In this document: positions 21,352 through 32,918 of the stretch, in pieces | Position numbering within the stretch: position 1 is the first letter of the stretch | How the letters are laid out: every line of letters starts with the position of its first letter | NCBI RefSeq assembly: GCF_943734655.1 | Contig: NC_071355.1 | Span: forward strand, 19,728,268 to 19,792,267 | Reading direction: 5' to 3' | DNA from: Sabethes cyaneus | Lineage: Eukaryota > Arthropoda > Insecta > Diptera > Culicidae | DNA: 64,000 nt | Notes under the pieces: model-generated | What the model saw: only the letters and a program-made list of their open reading frames with translations | Databases searched by the model: none | Told to the model about the DNA's origin: nothing | Program-made: the position numbers and the translations under genes

Positions 21352-22158
21352 GCACTATGGGCTAGAAATTAAAATTTCGGAACAAAAATATTTGCAGTTA
21401 AACAGCATGTCTCAGCTCAGTGTGGTCTTCGGCAACTTTTTGAATAAAAAATTGATGCATATTTTGAAGGGGTCGTCCAATATTTAAGTGTTACTTAAAA
21501 AACAATTTAAGTAATATCTTTTTGAGTAAACATTTTTTCACCTTTTTGGTTTCAAAATATTAAGGATAAACCAATTTCAAGTAATTTATGTGAAGATTTG
21601 AAACTTCTACCTTTTACCCATTTTCAGCAATAGACCTTTGTTTATAAACGACCCCTCAAATCACATTTCTTCTTGTAACATGTTTATTTGTAACATATTT
21701 TAGCCTAAAAACAGTTATATCTTATTAATTAATGCAGAAAAGGCAAAACAGTCTTCAGCAAAAATGTTCCTCTTTTATGTGCAAAATGTTGTCTAGAACA
21801 TCACATTGAGTTGTCTGTTGAAATAAGCATGTTACAAGAAGAAATGTGATTTGAGGGGTCGTTTATAAACAAAGGTCTATTGCTGAAAATGGGTAAAAGG
21901 TAGAAGTTTGATATCTTCAGAAAAAATACTTGAAATTGGTTTATCTTTAATATTTTCAAACCAAAAAGGTGAAAAAAAATTACTCAAAAAGTTATTACTT
22001 AAATTGTTGTTAAAGTAACACGTAAATATTGGACGACCCCTTCAAAAGATGCATCATTTTTTCATTCAAAAAGTTGCCGAAGACCACATTGAGCTGAGAC
22101 ACGCCGTTTAACCGCAAATATATTTGTCCCGAAATTTTTTATTTCTGACCCATAGTGC
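21352..22158. mobile_element. Large near-palindromic foldback element, ~0.8 kb
   Basis: GCACTATGG at 21352 pairs with CCATAGTGC ending at 22158. Nearly the whole element is an inverted repeat: arms of about 380 bp each, with matching blocks such as GGGGTCGTCCAATATTTA at 21470 against its complement near 22030, and the 'gacctttgtttataaacgacccctcaaatcacatttcttcttgtaacatg' block (around 21640-21690) against 21830-21880. The central loop is only about 140 bp. No coding capacity. Confidence 0.9.
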
Positions 22159-22690
22159 AGAGGTTAGGCATAATAGACGATATGCATAATGGATGAAAGC
22201 GTAGTTTTGTAAATTATGTCTAACGTCCAGGACGGCCTAGAACGTTAGGCATAATTTATGTACAAAACTTCGCTTTCTTATGAATATGCACTTGAGTTAA
22301 TCATCGCTGCGTCACTATACAGTAAGAACCGAGGCCGCCCATCTAACTAAATTCGTTTGGTTTGAACTTTCAAACTAATGAATCAAATCACGGCAATATT
22401 ATGATTAGAGATTTGTGGATTCTATTGGGAATGGACTGTAAACGCTGAAAGTAATTGTGCCTGTCTTTGCGTCCGAAGCTGGTCGAAAGAATTCTGTAGG
22501 CTGAAACGCGTCACGTGACAAAAAAAATTGGCCGAACCCCTACCTACCATACATTATGCATTCCGCACGTTATCCCTATCCTCCGTTATGCCTAATGTCC
22601 TTTATGACTAGCGTACATTATGTCTAACGTCCATTATATTTGACGTATTCATGCTTAAGGCATGTATGCCTATCGTCCGTATACCTTGAT
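22159..22690. repeat. Region of repeated TTATGCCTAACGTCC-like words with small inverted repeats
   Basis: The motif (T)TATG[TC]CTAA[CT]GTCC and its complement appears several times (for example near 22215, 22250, 22585, 22618). Segments at about 22190-22230 and 22245-22290 form an imperfect inverted repeat around 'GTCCAGGACGGCC'. Probably a decayed MITE adjoining the foldback to its left. Confidence 0.5.
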
Positions 22691-22895
22691 TTCAACTGAG
22701 TGCATAAGAAAACAATATATTGACAACTTTGCGTGAGGTAGCACCTAGTTTTTTCTGACTTTCCTTTAGAGTTTTCCCCATCTTTGGATAATTTTGCGAA
22801 AAATTCGCCGGTAAATTCGCTTCCAGGCTTGCCCTTCTGTCAATGCAGGCCGCTGTCGGCCGGTGATTGATGGCATTTCGTCACAAATGCAAGCA

Positions 22896-22985
22896 TTGCA
22901 TCCGGCCGATATGCGGTTGCAACAAGACGGCTCTACTTGCCATACCGTAGCCGAAACAATGGACAAGTTGAAAGTGTTGGAAGTG
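22896..22985 (+). pseudogene. mariner/Tc1-like transposase fragment
   Basis: The plus-strand frame from 22896 translates to a stretch containing RLQQDGSTCHT followed by AETMDKL. QQDGxxCHTAxET is the conserved block around the second catalytic Asp of mariner-type DDE/D transposases. The similarity is limited to about 30 residues and neither flank continues the frame, so this is a scrap of an old element. Family is inferred from that motif alone. Confidence 0.55.
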
Positions 22986-22989
22986 GACC

Positions 22990-25584
22990 TTGGATTATTG
23001 AATTATTAAAAACGGCGACGTATCGACACTTCACGGTTTTTATCAATACTAGCGGCTACGACAGCAAAATACTTTCCTCTGTACGTACAGCTGCAGCTTG
23101 ACCTTGAATAATTCACTCACAGGTCACTATTTTTCATAGAGTACGGTTTTGAAACCAAGCTTATCATTTTGATGCTGTCCAGACCTGTTCCGTCCCCTTC
23201 GAACGTGTTCTATCACATCTGTTGTTTTTATTCCTATGCTGCTTGCGCATTGCAAATATGATTGGTTTACAATAGCCAGTTCGTGAATGCATGTGTCGTC
23301 TTTGTTGGGGAAGCTGAGAAATTATGGAGAAAAAAACTTCATAGTCCTCCTAAGCTTCCTTTATCCTAGGCTGCCCCCATCAAGGCACGAAAAATGATTC
23401 ACAGCAGCCAATCCTGCATATACCGGGTGTAAGGTAGCTTAGTGCAAATATTCCAGGGGGTGAAGGGAGACCACATTTGACGAAAAGAAAACCATCTACG
23501 CATATGGCCAAATTTTAAACAATCATTAGAGAGTTTTTAAACATTGAACTCTAGTGCAAAAAGTATGCGTGCTAGCTCATTTCTGTTACTTTCGTTCGAA
23601 AGCTGTGGAAATTTTGTATTGAAAATTGTCCTTCAACTTCATACTTCATGAAATTTAGTAACTTTTCTGAAGCTAAAAGCTTTGAAAGAAGTGTTTCTCA
23701 CGGCGTTTTCATCAAATTTCTCCTGAACTAGCGTGATAAAGTTTATGGCTTTTATCTACCAATTGAAAGCTCTGATACTGTTCTACAATTCGTTCTTGGA
23801 TGTGTAACGTCTATCTCTTTTAGTTGTGTTGCAATTTAATTTTAAACGAATCGTGTTGAGTGCTGAATTAGTATCGGCAAACTGCATGAATTTATACATC
23901 ACGCATAGCACACTAGATCACCGTATGCGACGGTGATGTCAGACCGTATGCTTTAATATTTTAATTGTTCATGGGAATTAGGGTAATAAATCTATGATTG
24001 CAATGCCATGGGTCATAGGTTTTAGTTTAAAATCCGGACAATTATTACACCAATCAAACGCGCGCGTCTTGCACGACCGCGAGGACGGCATAATGATTAA
24101 CATTTTAGGCCAAATATGATTAGACAGTAAAACCACTAACAGAGCATGCTAAACAATTGTTATATTCTCACCAAGCACATTAAAATTTACACTAAACCAA
24201 AAAAAAAACATTTAGAGATACAATTTTAGATATTATATTATTACAAAATCTTATATTCATAATAAGCGAAGCGCCAGCAGCTGCTCTACGTAGGAAGGAA
24301 GGTATCGAAATGAGTAATTCAACTAGTAAGAGTATCCCTTTTCCTTTGTTAGAAGACAAAAAAAAACAGAGTCAGAGACGTGTGTCTGAATGTAAACCGT
24401 TGTTAGAGAACAAAAGTGTTTTGGCTATGATATTAAAAAAAACAAACAATTTATTCCATATAAAAAACGTAGGACTATAGAGGTGTCACAATCAAGCTGT
24501 TGTTAAAATCTGTTTCAAGTACCTATCACACCTTGCGGAAGCAAGCAACGACGGGTGTGTTCGTACAATCCGTTTACTGAAATGCACGTGTCAAATGTTT
24601 TTATTTTCGTCAACTCCACAAAGCCAAATATTTACGTTTGTGGGTGGTAAAACCACTTCCGATGTACCTCTAAAAGTGCGAAAGTTTTTATATTCTATTA
24701 AATGTTGTCTTTTTGCTAGGTTTTAAATGAGTGTGTTTTATACGAATAATATATTTAATGATGGTATGACACGTAAAGTGGATTATATTATGTAATTACA
24801 ATGATTGAGAGTAAGAAGTTTAGAATGATGTGAAGTTTTTTTGGAATAATTTATTAACATCGATGGCTGTCTGTATAACCGACAGCGAAAGCATTACTTA
24901 TTCAGAGTAAAGATTCAACCATATTTGAAAAACAAAACTAGTTAAAATAATATTTTCTATTGAACAATGATTTGGAGAGAAGCATTCCCGAGTTTCGAAC
25001 AGCGAGTAGTTTTCAGACTCATACGAAGTAGATAATATGAATGCCAAAAAAAAGATAATATTAACAAAATAACCAATTTCAACATCCAATCATCTATTCT
25101 TGTTGAATGAACCAAAAGTAAAACAAAGCTCTCAAAAGTTCAGCTCATTCTGATGGCCAATAAAACAAACGTACATAAGTAGATTTCACCAACACCTCTC
25201 GTCTGTCCCATTTACGAACAACAACAAAAACAAAAAAAAGCATAAGAAAATACAACAAATAAACACAAAACCAAATAAACCGAACCCAAAAGTCAAGAGC
25301 TACGGAAGCAGCATAGCCGGGCAGAGAGAAAGAAAAAAAAACCCGGGACACGAGGCTCACCGTAAATTACTGCGATTGAAGAGCGTGTGCCAAGTGATGA
25401 CAACAACACATAAAATAGCAAAAAGGTGTAATAAATAGCAAGTTTTGAAACTTTAAAGTATTTCGAAAACTGTAAACGGTTTGTGCTTTTTCACTGTAGT
25501 GCGGCACGCCTGGTTTTTGTCAGGCAGCATTTGTTTTTTTTTAAGTTAGTTTGCTATCAAAATTACGTGTAGTGCTTTCCGGTT
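22990..25584. other. Gene-free region
   Basis: No coding region, RNA gene or clear repeat supported. A short hairpin (ATCACCGT-ATGCG-ACGGTGAT) sits at 23916-23936. Sequence between 24200 and 25500 is less obviously repetitive than its surroundings and could include noncoding exons, but nothing shows this. Confidence 0.4.
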
Positions 25585-25745
25585 GGTTGGCAGGTTTCAA
25601 GGAACGATGCTTGTCTGAACTCTAACAAACCCTATCATCCGTCATCATATGTTCTATTATTATGGACAACCAATGACCAGCTGCGAACTTTACTGATAAA
25701 GAAAGAGTCAAATCTCAAAGCGATGAGTCCAAGGTTTTGGGTTTG
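25585..25745 (+). mobile_element. Decayed SINE copy
   Basis: Diverged relative of the SINE at 40729-40935. Shared order of blocks: 'aggaacgatgcttgtctgaac', a TCATATGTTC B-box remnant, then 'agctgcgaactttactgataaagaaagagtcaaa'. The 5' and 3' ends are not sharply defined. Confidence 0.5.
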
Positions 25746-26063
25746 TTTACTAGTTGGCGATATCTTCATTAATGTTTTGAGTTTTCAATCGAAATTATCG
25801 ATCGAAGATATTCAGCCTTTGATGAAAACGATGGATAACCAGATTGGTAGATCTTGGTGAAGACGTTATTATTTGTTGTACTTTAAAGTTGTGTTTTTAG
25901 CAAACAAATTTGTATTTTGGCAAGAGGAAAATGTAAAACGGTAAAAATATCCTTATTTTTGTGATTTTCTTCGTTGTCATATTATCATATCATATTAAAT
26001 CTTTCTGAAGATTCATATCCGAAAAAAGAAGCACTTAATTTTTCACCAACCTTTTTTTGTTTA

Positions 26064-26166
26064 CACTAAAGTCGCTTTTTACGCGGCTTGTTTTTACGCA
26101 AATTTCGGAATTCACGTGATTTTTTACGCGAATTTCGAAATTCACGCTTAAAAAGCGATTTGAGTG
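26064..26166. mobile_element. 103-bp TA-flanked MITE
   Basis: Terminal inverted repeats CACTAAAGTCGCTTTTTACGCG and, at the other end, the complement of CACTCAAATCGCTTTTTAAGCG, with TA dinucleotides immediately outside both ends (26062-26063 and 26167-26168). Internal TTTTTACGCGAATTTCG-like words are repeated. Layout fits a mariner-type MITE. Confidence 0.8.
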
Positions 26167-26754
26167 TATTCCTTTATTTTAAAATCAATTGTATAATTAT
26201 TCACAATCAAATTGAAATTAAATTATAACATATATCTCACTTTTAATAAAAATAGTACGAGGATCAGGGTTTTTCACCACAATAATGACAGTATATTCAA
26301 TGACGAAAACTATTTTACTGCTGCCTTCATCCACGATCAAAGACAGACTAGCGCTGTACCGTAAACAAACTTCCAAATTCCTGCAAAATTTCAACTTAAT
26401 TAACATATCTAGAAAAATATGTGTACATGTAGTTTATTGATTTGAGAATTTTACAGTTTTTAATGAAAATACGCGGTGCGCAGAATTAGGTGCGTTTATG
26501 GTACATCTGTAGAAAAAAACTAAGCTGACTAAAAATAACGTGAGCCGCACTTTTCTTTTGGGCCGGTTAGTGACTTGTTAGTGACGGATGGAAGCCTGTT
26601 TAAATGTATAATTTAGTCAACTTTGGTGAGTTGTATTAATCATGACTAAGAAAAATTGTTCGACAATAAAATGGACAACGACAATATGGATGTGATGAGC
26701 TGTGCTATTTGGAGTTCATTTTGCATGGAAATCTATACAATATTTATATTTATT

Positions 26755-26815
26755 ATCTCTGGCGTACCGCAAGGGAGCAACCATAGACCACTTTTATTTC
26801 TATAAATAAAGTGTC
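26755..26815 (+). pseudogene. Non-LTR reverse transcriptase scrap
   Basis: The plus frame gives SGVPQGSNHRPLLF, the conserved GVPQGSxLGPLLF block of jockey/CR1-type reverse transcriptases. It stops at once (TAA) and nothing adjacent continues it, so it is an isolated fragment. Confidence 0.5.
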
Positions 26816-27164
26816 AGCTTTTCTGTCACCTGGTTTTCTGTCTTTAGGGCACTTAGTTTGGGTTTAATTTTTAAATTGCAAAAAAGTTCCGTCGTGTCTT
26901 CGGTTCGGTGTCGTGATTCATCAACAACATGCTTTAAAACAAATTTAGATAGCAAGGAGCGACGCTCCAGTAGCTAGTTTTTCAAACTTCTGTTCAGTTG
27001 CATTTTAAAAGAACACGTTGTTCTTGGCAATTATCGAAACACTCAAAACACACGTTTTTGCAGAAAGCCTCTCCTTTTCTTGCTAAGTTACCGGATATGT
27101 AAGCTATATTTTCCCTAACTTCACGAGTCTTTAGGGTAGAATGGAGCAAGTTAAGACGTAAATA

Positions 27165-28202
27165 TAATCAGTGTTGCTTGTCCCACGTTGGGTCGGGTAC
27201 ACAACTTCTTAAGCGTTGCTTCAATGACCCTCCCCAATGATCCAGGAAGAGACCCTATTCATTCGGTTGTGGGCTATCGCTCTGCAATTCCTTGGACACC
27301 ATGTACTCGCCACCTGATCTCGCTTCACCTGGCCTAACCATCTTGCTCGCTGTGCCCCTGTTCCCACTGGGCTTGAAACAAACAGTATCTTTGAAGGGTA
27401 ATTGTCCGGTAGTCTTGCAATATGCCCAGCCCATCGTATCCGTGCAGCTCTAGCCACCTTGTGGAAGCTTAGTTCACCGTAGAGTAACGCGAGTTCATAC
27501 AGTTCATCTTTCGCCTCTACACTCGATTCTCCTGTACGACGCCGAAGTTCGTTCTTAGCACTCGTCTCCCGAAAACTCCGGACAACTCACAGATCCCCAT
27601 CGAGCATTGTTCAATGTCACACACTGTTGTAATTTTCCATAGCTCCTATCGGTCGATGGTATCATATGCCGCTTTGAAATCAACAAACAAATAGTGCCTG
27701 GGAACTTTGTATTGACAGCAAGGGGTTGGTCACTAAGTCACTTGAAACGAACCGAACTGTGCCGATGCTGTACCGAAAGTGCCGAAGATTTGTTAAATTC
27801 GTTATAATCTGATAGATCTGGCAACCATGCGAGATGATTTTGACAACTGACAGTGCTCCCATTTCATAGGTAAAATTGAAACGGAGGTATGCCGCTTGAT
27901 ATCTCTGGAGTGCCGCGGCACAATGTGCTGAGTGTCCGACCCCTTGATTGACGGTCTGTTTTGGAGGATCCGCCATTATGTGACTATTTGAGCCGTCGTT
28001 GACCGTCCTTTAACGGCCGACCTGATATCGTTCCACAAATCTGTCCACAATTGGTGCGAATCGCCGTAAAATAATTGGGAAAGGTACTTGCCGGCGGGAT
28101 TGAAAACGATAGGCACACGATATTTTTCACAGTCCAAGCTATCGCCTTTCTTGTAGATCTAACAAATATTCGTATCCTTCCACACCTCCAGTAGCTGTTC
28201 AG
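27165..28202 (-). pseudogene. RTE/JAM1-like LINE, 3' half (decayed)
   Basis: Read on the minus strand, sequence near 28190-28090 gives a KKGDSLDC-like block (reverse transcriptase entry), 27692-27643 gives VDFKAAYDTIDR (RT motif A with the catalytic Asp), and 27457-27221 gives RIRWAGHIARLPDN followed by a basic tail, the usual C-terminal end of RTE-type ORFs. Frames are broken by shifts and stops. 27165-27235 is shared with 49590-49660 and looks like 3' UTR. The 5' half lies at 35320-36440, on the far side of a nested insertion. Confidence 0.75.
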
Positions 28203-28714
28203 TAGAGTAAGGAGGGGGAAAAGTGCGATGCGGGTAAAAGTGCGATTCAATGATTTATCGGTGCATATTCCAAGTAAAATTTCTGCATTGGCATGGATGG
28301 GTGACTACTTTGACAGCTAGAATCTAACGTAAACTTTGGTTGCTTACGAAGCATATTTGCCTAGTTACGTGCAAATGTTTTTTTAGGGTGGTTTTTTTTT
28401 ATTCAATCTAGTTTATTGATACGGCTCAAGTGCGGAGTCAAATATTTGGAGTAGGGAAAAGCCCGCGGGAGTGATAATTTCAATATATATCTTCTCCCGT
28501 AGGCATAAAACCTCTCATCTTTTCAACATAAAATAGGTATATACAATAAATCAAATAATATAAAAATAATTCAAACTTATGAAACTAAAACAATTTTCGA
28601 ACAATATATTAGTTTTGTTGAATGGATTCTTCAAGCTCTTCTTTTTTCGTGAGTTAATCCTTATATAGGATATGAAGTTGCATGAAAAATTTCTAAAAAG
28701 ATAAAAAGAAAATA

Positions 28715-31700
28715 CTAAATAGGAATACGTATAGTATAGAGGAAGATATATATAAGGGACATATAGGGAAGGTCTAAACTCGCTAAGATATCACGAACAG
28801 GAACATCAGATTGTTTATTTCCAGCCCGAAGGGAATCTTTCAGTTTGGACCTAGCAGCATGATGCATTGGACATTGCCAAACGACATGTTCGATGTCGTG
28901 GTAGCCCTCACCACAAGCACAAAAATTACTTTCTGAGAGTCCAATACGACGTAGATGTGCCTCGAACCAATAGTGATTGGACATAAGTCGAGACATTATA
29001 CAAATAAAATCACGACATACATCCAAATCTCCGAACCACGGTTTGGTCGATACTTTAGGAATAATAGAATGTAACCATCTTCCTAGATCATCATTGTCCC
29101 AAGAATTTTGCCAATTGATTAATGTTCTCTGACGCAAGGAAGCAAAAAATTCATTAAAGGCAATAGGTCTCTCATAAATTTCACCGCTCATTGCACCCAA
29201 CTTAGCTAATGTATCAGCTTTCTCATTGCCAGTAATTGAACAATGAGAAGGAATCCACACAAAAGTGATATGAAAATATTTTTCAGTCAAAGCACTTAAA
29301 CGAACACGAATTTTCTCAAGAAAATACGGAGAATGCTTTACATTTCTCATTGATCTTAGAGCTTCAACAGCACTAAGACTATCTGTAAAGATAAAATAAT
29401 GATCTGGGTGCAGTTGATCAATAATCCCTAGTGTATACTGAATTGCAGCTAATTCAGCGATGTAAACAGAGGCAGGGTTATTGAGTTTGTAAGAAGCGGT
29501 GAAATTAACGTTGAAGACACCAAAGCCAGTGGATCCATCTAGAAGTGATCCATCTGTGTAAAACATGTTAATGCTGTTGATATTTTGGAATTTGTTACAA
29601 AATATTTGTGGGATTTGCAGTGTACGTAAATGATTGGGAATACTATGAGTATCTTCCAGCATCGACGTGTCGAAAAATACAGTAGAATCGTAAATATTTG
29701 GCAAGATCGCGGAATTCGGGGAGTATGTAGGGTTAATATTTTGAGTCATGTGATTATAATAAATAGTCATAAAACGAGTTTGAGGCTGAAGCTCGAGTAG
29801 TCTTTCAAAATTTTCAATTACCAATGGATTCAAAACTTCGCATTTAATTAGAATACGAGAGGTAAGATTCCAAAAGCGGTCTTTTAATGGGAGAACCCCT
29901 GCTAATATTTCTAAACTCATGGTGTGGGTTGAGTGCATACGTCCTATGGCGATACGTAAACAACGATACTGTATCCGCTCAAGTTTAACCCTCTAACGGG
30001 TAAGGCCGTCTGCAGACGGCCTTCGCTTTTGGAGCTCCAGAGCCGCATACGAAATTTGTTTTAAATTGACAATACGCAAAATGTGTTCAGAACAGATTTC
30101 TTGCCATTTTGATATTAATATCACAACATTCTGACTATGCATTCAAAAGTTATCATTTTTCAAAAACAAAAATTCCGAAAAATTTCGAAAATAATTAATG
30201 CACGAATATTTCCTTTTTTACTTTTGATGAAAAAGCACATCTAGAATGAAATGATTGACCTTAAAATTTTTCTATGAGTAAATTTCATACTTTATATCAA
30301 TTTTGCAATGTATTTGAATTGAAAAAATATCTGGGTAGAGCGTTAGCCATGAAAAACGAAAAAGAGAAATTGGACTTTTTCTACCTGGCGCTCCCTCAGA
30401 TAATTATTTTTGCATGAAAATCAGTACTTAACGATCTTTTGAGTGTACTTTCATGATAAAACAGTCATTAGCTTGATCGCATCGTTTTTACGATGTTGCC
30501 CGTTAGAGGGTTAATGATGTGGATGTTTGCAGCGGAGCGAAAACAGAAACAACCATATTCTAAAACAGATAATATCGTTGTTTTGTAAAGTTTGATGAGG
30601 TCTCCTGGATGAGCTCCCCACCAAGTTCCGGTTATTGTACGAAGGAAATTGATTCTCTGGTGACATTTCTTAATCAAATACCTTATATGACATTTCCAGA
30701 GGCATTTGGAGTCAAACCAAAGACCAAGATATTTATGTACTAAAACCTGAGAAATAGTTTTATCCATCAGTTGAAGTTGTAACTGAGCTGGTTCATGTTT
30801 TCTAGAAAATACTAATAATTCAGTTTTTTCTGTAGAAAACTCGATACCTAACTGTGAAGACCAAGTTGATAAATTGGCTAAAGAATCTTGCAATGGTCTT
30901 TGTAAATCGTTGGCTGTAGGGCCGGTAGTGGAAACTACACTATCGTCTGCAAATTGTCTGATTGTACATGAGTTTGTAAGACATCTATCAATGTCGTTGA
31001 TATAGAAATTATAAAGTAGAGGACTTAAGCACGAGCCCTGGGGAAGACCCATGTAACTAATTCGACACGTTGACAAATCTCCATATGAGAAATGCATGTG
31101 TTTTTCAGATAATAAATTATATAAAAAATTGTTTAAAATTGGGGAAAATCCTTGTTGGTGAAGTTTATCCGTAAGAATGTCAATTGAAACTGAATCGAAG
31201 GCCCCTTTAATATCTAAAAATACTGATGCCATTTGTTCTTTGCGAGCATAAGCTAGCTGAATTTCTGTTGAAAGTAATGCAAGGCAATCATGTGTTCCTT
31301 TGGCTCTGCGGAATCCGAATTGGGTATGGGATAATAAATCATTTGACTCTATCCAATGATTTAAACGCCTTAGAATCATTTTTTCTAGCAATTTTCGAAT
31401 GCACGATAGCATTGCAATCGGTCGATATGAGTTGTGATCACATGCAGGTTTACCTTGTTTTTGGATGGCAATTACTTTAACTTGTCTCCATTCTCTTGGA
31501 ATAATATTTTGTTCGACGAATTTATTGAATAAGGCCAATAGTCGTTGTTTGGCGATGTTGGGTAAATTTTTTAATAACTTGAACTTGATTTTATCTAATC
31601 CAGGAGCATTATTTTTGCAAGAAAGCAGAGCAATGGAAAATTCTGTTATCGTAAATGGCAATTCTATCATATTTTGAGTTGAAGATGTGTTGCGAACATG

Positions 31701-32918
31701 TTTTTGCGTAGGAACAGAGTCTGGACATATTTTCTTTGCAAAATTAAATATCCATTGACTTGAAGATTCCTCGCTTTCATTGACTACGTTTTGGTTTCGT
31801 ATTCTTCTGGCCGTGTTCCAAAGAGTGCTCATTGATGTTTCTCTTGATAATTCGTTTACGAACTTGCGCCAATACCCGCGTTTCTTTGCTTGAATTAAGC
31901 TTTTAAATTTGGATTCAAGTTCTGTGTATCGTATGAAGTCTTCGGGTTTACCTTTCTTTCGAAAGGCTTTAAACGCGACAGATTTTTCTGTATAGACTTC
32001 GGAGCACTTTTTGTCCCACCATGGAGCGGGAGGTCGTTTTCTTATTATCGCGCCAGGATAGGGTTTCATTTGCGCCTGTATTGCGGCATTGAGAATCAAA
32101 CCGGCGAGGAAATCATATTCAACAAGTGGAGGAAGATGTTGAATTGATTCAATAGCTTCTGAAATCTTTTCCTCATATAATTTCCAATCTATATTCCGTG
32201 TCAAATCATACGGAATATCGATCGAGGGGTTGCGATTTGACTCATTACTAATTGTAATTAAAATGGGTAAATGGTCGCTACCATGGGGATCAAGGATTAC
32301 CTTCCATGAACAGTCTAACCGTAAAGATGTCGAGCATAATGATATGTCTAATGCACTTGGGCGTGCTGGAGGCCTAGGGACTCGAGTCATGTCATCTCTA
32401 TTTAATATAGACATATTGAAATGGTCACAAAAATTATAAATTAAGCGGTTATCATTGTAAAGTGAACCCCAAGCTACACCGTGAGAATTAAAATCTCCTA
32501 AAATCAGTCGTAGTGAGGGGAGAAGTTCAATTATATTAAAGAGCATTTGTTGTCGTACTAGTGCTCTTGGAGGGATGTATATAGAAGCAATACAGAGGTC
32601 TTTGCCCTGAATTGTGGTTTGACAAGCAACAACTTCTATTTCGTTCAAGGGTGGGAGATTAATACGATAGAATGAATGACATTTTTTAATTCCTAGGAGT
32701 ACTCCTCCATAAGGAATATCTCGATCAAGACGAATAATGTTAAAATCGTGAAAACTGACATTAACATTTGAAGTAAGCCATGTTTCACAAAGAGTAAAAA
32801 CGTCGCACTTCGAATCATTAATCATAACTTTAAGTGAATCAATTTTGGGAACAATACTTCTACAGTTCCATTGTAAAACAGAAATGGAATATTTTAAGCT
32901 TGCTGTCGTATTAGTCAT
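28715..32918 (-). pseudogene. I-clade LINE ORF2 (EN-RT-RNase H), interrupted by a MITE
   Basis: Reads on the minus strand as 32918-30511 and 29988-28715. The 5' part carries an APE-type endonuclease: QWNCRS, CETWL, LGDFNSH, SALDISL and GSDHLPI blocks. Reverse transcriptase follows: YRPIAMLS, FGFRRAKGT, DIKGAFDSV (motif A), GLPQGSCLSPLLY and FADD (motif C, catalytic). The 3' part has a type I RNase H: YTDGS, ELAA, TDSLSA and WIPSHCSITGNEKAD, all catalytic acids present, then a CxC...H...C tail (FCACGEGYHDIEHVVWQC). The frame is open on both sides of the insertion and the 522-bp MITE at 29989-30510 adds in-frame stops. The ATG at 32918 overlaps the ORF1 stop codon (32913-32911), suggesting coupled reinitiation. 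Confidence 0.88.
29989..30510. mobile_element. piggyBac-type MITE, 522 bp, TTAA target duplication
   Basis: Perfect 12-bp terminal inverted repeats CCCTCTAACGGG, flanked by TTAA on each side (29985-29988 and 30511-30514). CCC...GGG ends with a TTAA duplication are diagnostic of the piggyBac superfamily. Subterminal palindromes are present: GGCCGTCTGCAGACGGCC at 30004-30021 and CATCG-TTTTTA-CGATG near 30479-30495. There is no transposase frame. It sits inside ORF2 of the I-clade LINE. Confidence 0.92.
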
